NCBI GenBank assembly: GCA_002007465.1
Contig: LNAC01001877.1
Coordinates: 1 to 64,000, forward strand
Direction: 5' to 3'
Length of the DNA: 64,000 bases
DNA from: Ailurus styani
Taxonomy: Eukaryota > Chordata > Mammalia > Carnivora > Ailuridae
Below are positions 41,980 to 52,394 of this stretch, in pieces; position 1 is the stretch's first letter; every line of letters starts with the position of its first letter. A model generated the notes under the pieces. The model was not told where the DNA came from. It made no database searches and was given only the letters and a program-made list of their open reading frames with translations. A program made the position numbers and the translations under genes.

Positions 41980-42075
41980 TTTTAACAATGTACCAATGAC
42001 ACTAAGCTTAAGTCCTATAGCTGGGACTCAAGTTCATATCTGCTTACCTCCAAAGCCCGTGATCTTGTCATTTTC
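41980..42075 (-). repeat. MIR fragment (weak)
   Basis: 'tcctatagctgggactcaag' and 'ttcatatctgcttacctcc' recall the reversed MIR head. Confidence 0.48.
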
Positions 42076-42092
42076 CCTTTTAACCTTCCAAA

Positions 42093-42122
42093 GATGAATC
42101 AAAAATGAATCTTTGATTCATC
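42093..42122. repeat. 11-bp perfect inverted repeat
   Basis: gatgaatcaaa (42093-42103) and tttgattcatc (42112-42122) are exact complements with an 8-nt loop. Function unknown. Confidence 0.75.
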
Positions 42123-42214
42123 CAAAAGATGAACCAACCCACAGGGTCGGTTCAAATGAAATTAAGCTTAATACCTAACATGAAGACACTAAGATAGTTG
42201 TGCAATATCAGAAA

Positions 42215-42850
42215 AACAGCACTAATGTGGAGTCAGAAGACCCAAATCTAAGTCCCAGGTTTGAGCATATATGAAGTTTTTGTGACCCTGAAAAGGTCTG
42301 TTTATTTTACTTTACTGAGTTTCAGTTTCTTTATGGGCAAGATGGGACAAATGCCTGTATCAGTCAAGATATACTAAATTGTGGTGCAGTGACAAATAGC
42401 ACCAAAATGTAAATGACTGAAAACAACAGAGATATTTTGCTCATGCTGTGTGTCTTTCTCAGTTCATTTGGGGGGCTCTTCTCTATGTCTGCCTCACTCC
42501 AGGATCTAGGCTAATGAAGTATGTACTGACTACTCCTAGCCACCCTGGCAAAGGAAACAAAAACCCACTTTGGCCTCATATCTGCACTTAAATGCTCAGC
42601 TGGAAATGAACAAACATTACTTCGGGAAGCTCACAGTTCCTTAGATAGAACTATTTGCATGGAACTCCCAACCACAGGAATCATGTTCCTACTATGCTCT
42701 CAGAAGAACAGAGAACAAACACCCTTTCGGGGAATGGCATCAATAGCTACCTAGTTTCTCATCTTAGATACCTCATAGGGATGCTAGGGAGATTAAATGA
42801 TAAAATAGGTGGGAAATGAGACAATATGTAGACAAATGTAGTATAAAGAA
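42215..42850 (+). repeat. MIR relic split by an LTR-like element
   Basis: Left: 'atgtggagtcagaagaccca', 'actgagtttcagtttcttta'. Right, after the insert: 'tttctcatcttagataccte'-type core then 'agggagattaaatgataaaa'. The order fits one forward MIR interrupted at about 42355. Confidence 0.6.
42357..42755. mobile_element. LTR-like insertion inside MIR
   Basis: Begins 'gtatcagtcaagatatacta', then 'acaacagagatattttgctc', 'tgcctcactccaggatctag' and 'ccacaggaatcatgttccta'. This order is familiar from an old mammalian LTR/MER repeat in which 'tcagtcaggata...' marks one end. Family name uncertain. Confidence 0.55.
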
Positions 42851-43104
42851 TGAACTAAGTTTTTGAGCCTTAAAACCAGTGAGGGAGTAACTCCCCATCT
42901 CTTTTTTCTCCCCCCATTTGAATGCATTATCCTTTGAGAAATGTGACTGGTGGGGACTTCAGAGTTAATCTGCTGAGGTCAGAGACTTACATTTCCTACC
43001 CCAGTAGTTCAGGATGCAGTAAAGGAGTATACCTTTCTCTACCATAAGGCATGGAAATAAGAATGCAATCGTTGAGCCTATGCCAACGTGGGTAAACCAT
43101 GAAA

Positions 43105-43260
43105 AGGATCATAGAATTATAGGATTTTAGATATGCAAGGGATCCTGGCTGTCCTCAGTCTATATGCTCATTTTTTCAGAGGAGGAAAGGTAAGCCCAGA
43201 GATGGACCATGACTTACCATCAATCACAGAGAAATATAGTGGCAGACCAAAGTACAGGTC
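43105..43260 (-). repeat. MIR-like fragment
   Basis: 'ctcattttttcagaggagga', 'cagagatggaccatgactta' and 'agaaatatagtggcagacca' parallel the reversed MIR core and head. Confidence 0.52.
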
Positions 43261-43549
43261 TGCTCTGCCTCCCGCCACACCAAGTCATGGGTCCCCTTTC
43301 TCTAGTTTTTCATTCTGATATAGGATGTTGACACCAAATCCAGACTGGCTTGTGAGTGATGTTTTTCCTTTATGCACTTTGAACCATTAATGTAGATATG
43401 CCCTAAAACCATTTCTTAATAATAAAGTATGGAAAAACAAAGCACTGTCTATAGGATTTTAGCCAGTCTACGAAGGCCTAGTTTAATAAGCATTAAATAC
43501 CTGGTCCTTGGGAAAGATGACAGGAAAACTAATTTTTAAAGAAGACAAA

Positions 43550-44010
43550 AATAAATAAAATTCCTGTCTTCAAAAAGCTTCCTGTCTAGTGGGGGAGGAG
43601 AGATGAGTACCAACACAAATGATAGCATCAACATGGCTAAGTCAATGATACTCTGAGGGTGCTATGGGAAACTAAAAGTGGGGATGGGGGTGGGACGAGG
43701 GGTGGGATGGGGAGCAATCAGGGAAACCTGAGCTGAACTTTTGAAGGAAGATGAAGGTGGAGTGGGGGAGACAGTCAAAGGAAGAAGAGAGGAAGGACAT
43801 TCCAGGCAGAAGCAGGGGCCCCGGCGGGTAACTGGAGAGGGAACACAGCACAGCTCCCCGAGGGCCTGCTGCACCTAAGTATCTGTGCAGGAAAGGCAGG
43901 CCGTGATGGTGAGCTGAGCAGGGGCCAAATCTCCAGGCCTCGTGAGCTAAGCCAAGGACTTGGGGCATCCATCATCTGAAAGCTCTGAGGAGCAGAGATC
44001 ACTGTTACTG
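43550..44010 (-). repeat. LINE-2 3' end and associated block
   Basis: Left: 'cttcaaaaagcttcctgtct', 'agtgggggaggagagatga' (reversed L2). Right: 'aaggacattccaggcagaag' and 'ggaaaggcaggccgtgatgg'. Minus-strand frames here are shadows. Confidence 0.6.
43680..43712 (+). promoter_or_regulatory. G-quadruplex-type motif
   Basis: G-runs of 3-5 bases separated by 1-4 nt (gggatgggggtgggac, then ggggtgggatgggg) meet the G3+ four-run rule. Lies inside the L2 block. Confidence 0.55.
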
Positions 44011-44014
44011 CTGT

Positions 44015-44710
44015 GGCTAGTCTATAGACCAGAAAGACTGGCTTTTAAGGGGTTTGAAATTGGAAAAAATAAGTCAAGTGGTTTAGAGGAGAAAATGAAC
44101 CCACTCCAAGAAAGCTCTAAGTTGTGATTTCTGGTAAGTGGTGTTCTTGGGTGTCAATAAAACAGCATAGGATCCTCCTTCCTTCTCCTGGGCTCCCAGG
44201 GTGGAGGCACACTCCTTTCCTTCCAGGTTCTTCCCCTTCCAGACCCTACCTGTGGGAAATTTCTGGTGAAAAATGAAGAAGCCCCATCTGCTGATCATTT
44301 CTATCCTTTCTTCCCCCCATAATCGTGTAATAAGTGAGCTCACCCTAAAAGACACAAAATAGATTTCCCTGATTCAAGCATTGGCCTTGGAGACGGAGGG
44401 CACCTTTCCCTCCTCAGAAGCACCCCATCACCTGTGGGGTGCTTCACTCCACACCACAGCACTTCGTATGGGCGCATCTCCTCCATGGTGCTCCTGGACT
44501 GGGAAGGCGGGGAGCTGCCTCTCATGGCTGACGCCTCACTAAACCTGGTGTGGGGATGGGGGTGAGGGGGAGCTCCATAAGTGCTGAATAATGGAAAGAA
44601 CAGATGACTCAAGTCATCTCGAGTCAAGTAAACTCGAGTCTGTATTTTGTGAATGTCGTTATGTGAAAGTTCTTACAATGGAATCAACCTAGGATAACAT
44701 TGAGCTGTAA
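44015..44710. other. unassigned 0.7-kb spacer
   Basis: No exon or repeat recognised. ORFs on the minus strand (90 and 95 codons) overlap end to end in different phases and lack domains. Confidence 0.35.
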
Positions 44711-44719
44711 ACTTTGCAA

Positions 44720-45075
44720 ATCATTCATTCAACAGATATGGGAATGCTCATTTATGTGCCAGGCACTGCAGTAGGCTTTTGGGGTGCATCGGTAAATAAA
44801 ATAGACAAAATCCTGCTGATAGTGTTTATGTTCCAGAGAGTGAGCCAAGGAATGAATGAGAAAAATGCAGAATACAATGACAGATGGGATAATGACTCTG
44901 AAAAAAAAATATTAAGCAAACTTAAAGGACTAGAGAGTAACTGGTAGTGGTCAGGGAAGGTTTCCTGAGCAGGTGACATTTGAGGGGAGACCAGCATGAG
45001 GTGAGGGGGCAAGTGAGAGTATGTTCAAGCACAACATCCCAGGAAGGGAGAAGAGTACATGCAGGCCCTAGAGAA
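44720..45075 (-). repeat. LINE-2 3' region
   Basis: Reverse L2: 'tcattcattcaacagatatg', 'catttatgtgccaggcactg', 'gtggtcagggaaggtttcct', 'gagcaggtgacatttgagg'. One of the better L2 matches here. Confidence 0.8.
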
Positions 45076-45224
45076 GGCTACCTGCTTTCTGTGCTGCTGA
45101 AACAATGAAGAAGGGAAGCAGGGAAGAAAACGAAGCCAGAGGTACCCAGGGGCCACAGACAGGGCCTCCAAATCACCTGCTTCAAAACTACAAATTTAAA
45201 GCCTTGGAAGAGCTTTTGAAAAAT

Positions 45225-45320
45225 CTTGAATTTTTTCAGCCTCGCTGTCCCCATCTGTAAAATGGGAATAATGGTTTGTAACTACAGGATTGTTGAGAGG
45301 AGGATGCTCCTGGCCAGGAG
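45225..45320 (+). repeat. MIR fragment
   Basis: Forward MIR: 'gctgtccccatctgtaaaat', 'gggaataatggtttgtaac', 'aggattgttgagaggagga'. Confidence 0.68.
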
Positions 45321-45324
45321 ATGC

Positions 45325-45700
45325 TCCTGACCCAAGAAGGACTGCAGTCAGTGTGGTGGTAAAGGTTAGCTCTCTTTGTTGGCCTTATTGTTAGCATCTC
45401 TGCTCTAGAATCAGGGTGGAGAGGTTTATGTGAAGCTCAGGGCTTCCTTCCTCCGACTTTCTCCTCTCCAACTTTGCCTCCATTCTGTAGCTCTGTCTTC
45501 CCTTTTGCTACAGGAAAGGAAGGAGATTGTCCCAGGGTTGTTCACACACAATCCTGTTTGAAAAGGTAAAGCATTGATGAAACACGTCCACGTGTAAAGA
45601 AATGTTGCATGTCCAGCTACAACAAGAGCTGTGTAATTCTGATCTTTAAACCAGTTGAGAACTGGAACCACGTCCCATCTGAATCCCTGTAGCAGGTTAC
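45325..45700. other. unassigned spacer
   Basis: Nothing recognised. Confidence 0.35.
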
Positions 45701-45704
45701 AGTG

Positions 45705-45840
45705 GGAAAGTCTAGGCTTTGTTTGTCAGGGACCTGGTTCAAGCCCAAGGCTCACCAGTTACTAAGCAGCGAGTGGGTCCCTGGCCTCTGCCTCTCTGAG
45801 CCTCACTTCTCTTCTCTGTAAAATGGAGAAATAAATACTG
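45705..45840 (+). repeat. MIR SINE relic
   Basis: Forward MIR: 'ctcaccagttactaagcagc', 'ctctgcctctctgagcctc', 'acttctcttctctgtaaaat'. It ends at a TG/TA microsatellite. Confidence 0.74.
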
Positions 45841-45906
45841 TGTGTGTACATACATATATACACACATATGTCTGTGTGTGTGTATATATACGTATATATA
45901 TATAAA
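45838..45906. repeat. (TG/TA)n compound microsatellite
   Basis: Mixed TG, CA and TA dinucleotide tract following the MIR. Short frames with YIYTYI-type repeats are readings of this tract. Confidence 0.88.
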
Positions 45907-45969
45907 AGTTGCATAAAGTTGTATAAACATGGGATTATCACAGGCCATGTGGAATAAATGATAGTGATC

Positions 45970-46555
45970 ATGCTGGGGAAAACATGTTAAAAATCACATA
46001 CATATAAAGGCCAGCAGCACACCGGTGGGATTAACAGCATAGGTGTGTTTTGTTATAGGATGGCGAGATTGCCTTTGAAAGCAGATGCGTAGAATACAAT
46101 TGGGATTTTATATTAGGCATTTAATGAGACCCAGCAAAATAAAAGAATGGTATTTGATCAGGAGGAAAAAAAATGAATCCTTTTTTACAGAGGATGTTGG
46201 CTTATAGCATGGCCTCCTACTCAGGAGCAGTATGCCCTAATGCAGACAGGAAAGGCAGAGCAATGGGCTCTATATCCAGCTCCCCTGTGTGAGCTCATCT
46301 AGAATCTCTAGGTTAGAGGTTCCTTCTCAAAAAAATAAGGCAGATACTACAAAGCCACTGCCCTCTGTTGAGGCGAGAGATCCAATGGCCCCAAGTAGTC
46401 CTGATATTTTTATTTTCCTTCATTCGAAATACTATATAAAACCTTGTATTTTAAATACAATCAGTCTCTCTTAAAAAGTGCTAAAATCTCCCAGCAAAAT
46501 GAAATGATTTTCTCCTAAGGGCTCCAACCCTCCCCCATTTTTCCTGTTGGGGTGT
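45970..46555. other. unassigned spacer
   Basis: No repeat or exon supported. Confidence 0.35.
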
Positions 46556-46559
46556 TGTT

Positions 46560-46790
46560 ACCTATTTCCAGGAAAGTACTTAGAGGTTTTTAATTAGATG
46601 ATGATGAGGCATTATTTTCCAAGGCCTCCCTGCATGGGGCAGAATCATCACTCTCATTATGTTCCATTTCAAACAGGGAGTCTGGAAAAAGGAATTCATT
46701 AGCAGAGTGCCTAAATGCTGTGGGCCGGCCTCCTGGCCTCCCTGGATAATGCCCCTGCCCAGAATCAAAGTTCCAGTTCGACACGTTTAA
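46560..46790. promoter_or_regulatory. candidate conserved non-coding element
   Basis: Repeat-free, with closely spaced motif-like strings ('gaggcattattttccaaggc', 'ggaattcattagcagag', 'ggataatgcccc', 'agaatcaaagttcc'). Inference from composition only. Confidence 0.22.
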
Positions 46791-46804
46791 AATGAAATTT
46801 CTCA

Positions 46805-46987
46805 GGATGCCTTGGGTGGCTCAGTCAGTTAAGGGTCTCCCTTCGGCTCAGGTCACGATCCCAGAGTCCTGGGATCGAGTCCCGCATCGGGCTCCCTGCT
46901 CAGCGGAGAGCCTGCTTCTCTCTCTGCCTGCTGCTCCCCCTGCTTGTGCTCTCTCTCTCTCTCTCATAAATAAATAAAAGTCTTTAG
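46805..46987 (+). mobile_element. SINEC, intermediate-age copy
   Basis: 'gccttgggtggctcagtcag', 'cggctcaggtcacgatccca', 'gggctccctgctcagcggag', '(ct)n cataaataaataaaagtc'. The 'cagttaag' head and the 'tgctccccctgcttgtgctc' middle mark a subtype different from the youngest copies. Flanks aaatgaaatttctc / gaacgaagtttcgc are a possible diverged target duplication. Confidence 0.92.
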
Positions 46988-47039
46988 AACGAAGTTTCGC
47001 ATGACATATATACACTTACATGTAGGTTTATTTTTATTT

Positions 47040-47235
47040 ATTTATTTTTTAAAGATTGTATTTATTTATTTGACAGAGCAAGATTACAAGTAGGCAGAGA
47101 GGCAGGCAGGGGCAGAGGGAGAAGCAGGCTCCCTGCTGAGCAGAGAGCCCGATGCGGGGCTTGATCCCAGGACCCTGAGATCATGACCTGAGCCGAAGGC
47201 AGAGGCTTTAACCCACTGAGCCACCCAGGCGCCCC
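47040..47235 (-). mobile_element. SINEC (Can-SINE), young subtype
   Basis: Reverse: (TTTA)n, 'ttgacagagcaagattacaa', 'gtaggcagagaggcaggcag', 'ccactgagccacccaggcgc'. Flanks with atgtaggttta / atgtaggtgttta suggest the target duplication. It lies 50 bp from the preceding SINE in the opposite orientation. Frames of 75-89 codons across it are SINE readings. Confidence 0.95.
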
Positions 47236-47479
47236 TATGTAGGTGTTTAAAAAGTACTTCTTGGTTTGAACTCTCCCGCCTATAGAAGTGACTGGAGGAT
47301 TTAAACCACACTGTTTCTCCAGCTTATTCACTCCCTTGCCCGTGTCCCTCTGTCACAACCTGTGTGGTTCCACTATTAGTATCAAGCCCTGGGGAGAAAG
47401 ACATTTTCCAGCCACTGTATCTGATGTTTAGAAGTCTTTTATGGCATCTCATTAACCACAGATTAAAGGTGTTAGCTTT

Positions 47480-47790
47480 TAAAGCTCTAATCTACCCCTC
47501 TAGCCCTCCCTCTGGCCGCTGTCCCTAACCTCTCTCCTGACTGCCTCAGCCATCCTGCATCATGCTTCCTTGCCCCGCGCCGGTGGAACTACTCGCCAAC
47601 CCTGAATATGGCATGTCTTCCCCAGCCTCTGTAGGTTCGTCCCCGCTGTTCCTTCCACTGGGAATTCTCTTCCCTTTGTTCTCTGTCCAGCGAATCCCTA
47701 TTCATTCTTTTCAAAGCTCTGCAAAATGTCTTCTCCTTTAGAAACTATTTGCTCTTTGCCCCTTTCTACTTGGTGCTTTGGCAGCACTTG
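47480..47790 (+). repeat. LINE-2 3' region
   Basis: Forward L2: 'aatctacccctctagccctc', 'ttccttccactgggaattct', 'gctctgcaaaatgtcttctc'. Confidence 0.75.
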
Positions 47791-47799
47791 ACACCTGGT

Positions 47800-47990
47800 T
47801 CATTCATTCATTCATTCATTCATTTATTCAAGTATTTATTGAACAGCCACTGTGTTCCAAGTGAGGAACTAGAACATAAACATGAATTAAGTATAGTTCC
47901 TGCCTGCTTGGAGTTCACATTCTACTGGGAAAGGCAAACACATGACTATTTTACTCTGTTTCTATCAACCATTTCCTCCATTGTTCTCCC
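47800..47990 (-). repeat. LINE-2 3' end with (CATT)n
   Basis: Reverse L2 beginning with five or six CATT units, then 'aagtatttattgaacagcca', 'ctgtgttccaagtgaggaac' and 'ctgcctgcttggagttcaca'. Opposite orientation to the adjacent forward L2. Confidence 0.8.
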
Positions 47991-48166
47991 AGCATGTGTA
48001 GTAAAGTTCTTTTTATAAATATCAGCCTGGAATTACTATGCAAAGGAGATGAAGAGAGAAAGCAGGTTTTTTCCACACTGAAACCAGAGTTTAAAATAGA
48101 GAACACAGAGCTCAGAAGTCAAAATTGAAAATCCCAACCTCTCCCCAAGTAGAGGCTCTTATTTTA

Positions 48167-48378
48167 TTTTATTTATTTATTTTTAAAGATTTTATTTATT
48201 TATTTGACAGAAAGAAACACAGCAGCGAGAGAGGGACACACAAGCAGGGGGAATGAGAGAGGGAGAAGCAGGCTTCCAACCGAGCAGGGAGCCCGATACG
48301 AGGCTCGATCCCGGGACTCTGAGACCATGACCTGAGCCAAAGGCAGACACTAAACTGACTGAGCCACCCTGGTGCCCT
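48167..48378 (-). mobile_element. SINEC, intermediate-age copy with TSD
   Basis: Reverse: 'aaagattttatttatttatt', 'agagagggagaagcaggctt', 'gactgagccaccctggtgcc'. Target duplication gaggctcttatttta (48152-48166) and gaagctcttatttta (48379-48393), one mismatch. Confidence 0.94.
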
Positions 48379-48394
48379 GAAGCTCTTATTTTAG

Positions 48395-48880
48395 AACTTT
48401 TCTCTCTAACCTTAGGAGAGTCAGGTATTGTTTGAACAAGAGTTTTGCTTGAATAATTTTATGGAGAATATTGTGAAAGATATTGGGGGGGGAAGGGAGA
48501 CACAGGAGATGGGACATTTTGTTGGGAGAAATCGAAGTGACAGAGGAGGATCTACATTGACTCAGCATCTGTTGTGTGCTAGATGTTGTGAGCATTCACC
48601 CACCTATAAAAACTCATCTTCAAATGAGCTCAAATGAATGAAGTCCTTTGGAGGCACTATTCATAGCTTCTTTAACAGAACCCTTTGGGAAATGGCCATC
48701 AGGGAGGAATGTAAAGAACCCGCCTGACCCCATCCCAGAATAAACAATAAGAAAGCCAGAGAGTCTGTTCTAAGAAATAAGTGTGATTCTACAGTTACAC
48801 TCTTACTAGACATCATGGGAAATCATATTAACTATCTTAGTGATGAGACAGTAGGTCATTTAGCTATTTGTGTATTTATT
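48395..48880. other. unassigned spacer
   Basis: No repeat or exon supported, apart from a MIR/L2-like 'actcagcatctgttgtgtgc' near 48560. Confidence 0.35.
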
Positions 48881-48885
48881 CACTT

Positions 48886-48942
48886 CATTCATCCGTCTGT
48901 CCATCCGTCCATCTGTGCATCCATCCATCCATCCATCCATCC
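48886..48942 (+). repeat. (ATCC)n microsatellite
   Basis: Imperfect then perfect ATCC/ATCT/GTCC tetranucleotide repeats leading into the L2 end. Confidence 0.9.
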
Positions 48943-49215
48943 AATAAATGCTTCTTGAACACCATTCATACAGCAAGTGCAGTGTCAGGCATTGGAATAT
49001 GGTATCAGATAAGACACTATCTCTGCTCTTAAGGAGCTCACCACCTGGTGGAGGTGACAGTATGATAGGGCCATGAGAGAAGTTAGCAAAAGCAGCTACA
49101 ATAGCACATGAGAGTAGCTTTTATAAGATTAGGAAAGACTCCCTATGAAGGAACCCAGGGCAGGACAGGATGGGTGGCACAGTAGGGAGGACTTTCCAGG
49201 CAGAGGAAAGAGGCA
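48943..49215 (-). repeat. LINE-2 3' region
   Basis: Reverse L2: 'aataaatgcttcttgaacac', 'cagtgtcaggcattggaata', 'cttaaggagctcaccacctg'. The right part 'aggactttccaggcagagga' belongs to the associated block. Confidence 0.72.
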
Positions 49216-49424
49216 CAGGATAACCGGGGACTCAGTGCTTTATATACCACAACTCAACAAAATAGGGCCCGGGTCCCCTGTTCCACTACCTATCACATAT
49301 ATCATTGTTTTTGACCTGATTGTAATTTTTGCTCTTGTGAAAATCCATACCATGTCCTAGGAAAAACACGGTCCTGAAGCATAGCACAGAAAGGATGGCT
49401 TCAGAACTGGCTTTGCTTCTCTCT

Positions 49425-49600
49425 CTCTCTTAGTGCGTAGTTTTGGGAAGAAAGCATTTGATTTCTCTGAGTCTTAACATGCTCTTCTGCGAAATAGAGC
49501 TAAAATAGCTGCCTGGGTTAGCAGGGTTGTTGCAAGGGTTAAACAAGCAGGTGGTGGGTGCAGGGCCTAGGACTCTGTCTGCAACATGTTTATGAGTGCA
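49425..49600 (+). repeat. MIR SINE relic
   Basis: Forward MIR: 'gatttctctgagtcttaaca', 'agcagggttgttgcaagggt', 'tgcagggcctaggactctg'. Confidence 0.68.
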
Positions 49601-49679
49601 TGACATTTTCTGCCCCTATTATTGCTACTACTACGACTATTATTTTGAACCAAGATTAAGGTTTTAACTTAATGTCTTT

Positions 49680-50500
49680 GACTGCAACTGTTTCTGAAAG
49701 GAGAGATACATTAGAAGGAGGGCGGCCCCTCAATAAAAAGGTTTTCAATGTTCTCTATTAGGAATCATGAGCAATCTGACCTTGTAAAAAATAAAATGGT
49801 CTGAATCCTTTACGTCCTGGCTCCATTCCTAAAGGCAGCTAAAGTGATATTAGAGACAAAGAGAAACATTGCAGGGAAGGCAGCGGCCTTAATTTCCGAG
49901 GTGAACGAGATGGAAGGCCCCAGTGCCCAGCGGTAAACCTCTTAGTATTTATGGAACTGAAATCACACTATTCCCATAAAAGACAAAGTTAAAGAAGGGT
50001 GCGCTGTACATAATGGCCTCTTGTTAGGGCTTCCTGATTGCCTAGGCTCTGTTTTCTTGCAAACCACCAGCAACCCCGTGTTTCAGGGCCACCATCCACT
50101 GGGGGTGGAAAGGAACTGTTTATTTAGCCAAATGAAAATTCCCGTTTAAATAAAAAATACTAGTGGCGTTTGGGTTGGAGAAACAATTACCCAGACTCGA
50201 CATCGCAGCTGCAAATTACATCAGCAGTAAAAGCAAGTCGGGGGCACAGATTACACCGCAGCTGCCTGACATCAAAGGCAGCCAGCCTTGTTTCTTCATC
50301 TGCGTTGGGAACAATATTTCTCTTTGATCTTGGACACCAAGAACCAGCGTAGGGGAGGCATGGGAGGCAAGGAGATGCTTGTGTTGATGTGTAACGACAG
50401 AAAGCCCACTGATGTTGCGTGGTTGAAATGCCAAGCGGGGTCAGAAGAACACCATTTAAACAAGTGACTGAAATCTAGAAAGAGAATCAAGACAAAATAA
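49680..50500. promoter_or_regulatory. candidate developmental enhancer (repeat-free block)
   Basis: The longest stretch here without any recognisable repeat that also has dense motif content. Between 50180 and 50330 there are two GCAGCTGC E-boxes (50205-50212 and 50258-50265), two SOX-type AACAAT sites (50182 and 50310) and two TCF/LEF-type ATCAAAG sites (50271-50277 forward; 50322-50328 as CTTTGAT). There are also AATTAC homeodomain-like sites near 50185 and 50214. Short frames on both strands argue against coding. Enhancer activity is inference. Confidence 0.4.
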
Positions 50501-50504
50501 TTTC

Positions 50505-50955
50505 ATTCAATCCCTTAATCAACAAGTCTTTTAGGAGAGACAGCTGCATGCCCATTCTCATGGGCCGGTAGAGAGAGCGGGCAGGGGATGGGGCAAGGGG
50601 GCTTGCATGCCACGGAGTCAGAGACCTGGCCTGAAGTCCACTGTGGCTACTACTGTCTCAGGAGCTCAGATGCATGACGTAATGCTTTGCATCTTATTTC
50701 TCTCTTCTAGTACTAGCAAGCCCCTGTTCTTTTTTGCTCACCATTAGGCTCCTGTACCTTGGGGTTTAAATTTAGTCTGCAGAATTTGGGTCTAGTCCAT
50801 CCGTATCTCTATTTCTCCTGTCCTTAGCCCAAATTACAACTTTCCCAGCATGGGCAAACAGTCTCCCCTTCAGTCTTTAGGCCCCAGTTCCTTCCTCTGA
50901 ACCCTGAGCCTGACGCTTCAATCAGTCTGCCCGGTACTCATTTACAGGGGCAGTT
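50505..50955. other. unassigned spacer
   Basis: No feature recognised; 50740-50920 has an LTR-like or L2-like flavour without a clear match. Confidence 0.35.
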
Positions 50956-50959
50956 TAGA

Positions 50960-51175
50960 CAAGGGCCAAGTTCTCGGCTGGGCACTGCAGGGGCTGCAGA
51001 GATAAGTTAGCCAGGCCCGCTCACCGCCAGCAGGGCAGACGGGCCAGCAAGAAGGCCATTTCTCTGGACAGGGGGAACAGAGAAAGGACACTGGGGGGCT
51101 GGTCAAGGAAGTCTTCCTGGAGGAGGCAATGCTTGAGCTATATTCTGAAGGATAAGTAGGAGTTCTCTAGGTAAG
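50960..51175 (-). repeat. LINE-2 fragment
   Basis: Reverse L2: 'tcggctgggcactgcagggg', 'ggggctggtcaaggaagtct', 'tcctggaggaggcaatgctt'. Confidence 0.65.
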
Positions 51176-51179
51176 ATAT

Positions 51180-51685
51180 TTGAATAGTTTTGTTGAATAA
51201 GTTGATTCAGTGTTACATTTATTAACTTCTGTTCCCTTAATGGTGGTCCCTCCTGAGTATCTCACTCTTTTATACCTTTTCCACAATCATTATCTCCAGA
51301 TCTTCCTGTCCGTATTAGCAACTTCTAACCTGCTTCCCAGAGATCTATAGATTCCTTGGGACCCCTTCAGAAGCTCAGGTAAGAGTGGAAGGGGAGACTC
51401 TTCTAGCCCCTCTTTCCCTCCTTCTTCTAATGAAGTAGCTCTGTTTTTATCAGTTTTATTTATTTACTCTTTTGAATAAGCTTTCTTTTCAACAAAAGAT
51501 TCAGAGCGTCTGGGGTCTATGACAACTACAGGTCTAGACGTCAGCTGTGACTATTGACTTGAGCTTCCTGTCTCCAGCCTCTGACCTTCTGACCATGTCA
51601 CAGCCCTCCTGCCAGCTGAAATCTAAAGCAGCCCTTAGCATATCAGCACCTAGAGCCCCCATCCTGGGCCCCATTAAATAATAAT
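51180..51685. other. unassigned spacer
   Basis: No feature recognised. Confidence 0.35.
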
Positions 51686-51689
51686 TGAT

Positions 51690-51840
51690 ATGTTTGGTTG
51701 ATGTGTACATTGCATTTCATCCTTACAATGATAACGCCATGAGCTAGGCAGTATTCATTCTATTTTACTGGTTAAGAAGATGATGTTCAGAAAAGCTAAA
51801 CAATATGGCCAATGTCACAGAGATGGCCAAGATCCATCCA
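51690..51840 (-). repeat. MIR SINE relic
   Basis: Reverse MIR: 'ttgcatttcatccttacaat', 'ccatgagctaggcagtattc', 'tattttactggttaagaaga'. Confidence 0.72.
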
Positions 51841-51844
51841 TCAC

Positions 51845-52170
51845 TAAAAGACGTATCATATGACCACAGTGATCCCTTCCACCCTCAGCTCATCACAATC
51901 CCCTTACATATTGTGTACACCAATCAGACTTTTGTTTTTTTCAAAACATGCATGATCTTATTCACACCATTCTGCTAAAACCAGCTCCTAGGGTTTTCTT
52001 CTTAGTAACCAGTATCATTTTCTACCTAATGACACAAGCTCAAAACTAATGACTCATCTTACATCTCTCTCCTGACCACCTACAACCAATCAAGCCACCA
52101 ACTCCTATGACCTCCTAGTTTTTTTCCCTGTATCTATTAAGATGCTTTATGGCTGCGAGTAATTTTTTAA
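51845..52170. other. unassigned, probably old repeat
   Basis: 'ttattcacaccattctgcta' and 'ccaactcctatgacctccta' suggest a diverged LINE. The right edge ('tttatggctgcgagtaa') continues, across the SINE, into the repeat at 52395. Confidence 0.35.
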
Positions 52171-52188
52171 AAAAGAAGACAAAAAGCA

Positions 52189-52375
52189 GGGCACCTGGGT
52201 GGCTCAGTGGGTTAAAGCCTCTGCCTTCGGCTCAGGTCATGGTCTCAGGGTCCTGGGATCGAGCCCCGCATTGGGCTCTCTGCTCAGCAGGGAGCCTGCT
52301 TCCTCCTCTTTCTGTGTCTGCCTCTCTGCCTACTTGTGATCTGCCAAATAAATAAATAAAATCTTAAAAAAAAAA
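52189..52375 (+). mobile_element. SINEC (Can-SINE), young copy with TSD
   Basis: 'gggcacctgggtggctcagt', 'ctcaggtcatggtctcaggg', 'gctctctgctcagcaggga', aaataaataaataaaatc plus A run. Target duplication aaaagaagacaaaaagca (52171-52188), and aaaagaagactaaaagca after the A-tail, one mismatch. Confidence 0.96.
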
Positions 52376-52394
52376 AAAAGAAGACTAAAAGCAG

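Noticed and set aside
48886..48942. CRISPR-like short repeat array
   Set aside because: A tetranucleotide ATCC microsatellite with no spacers; the genome is mammalian.
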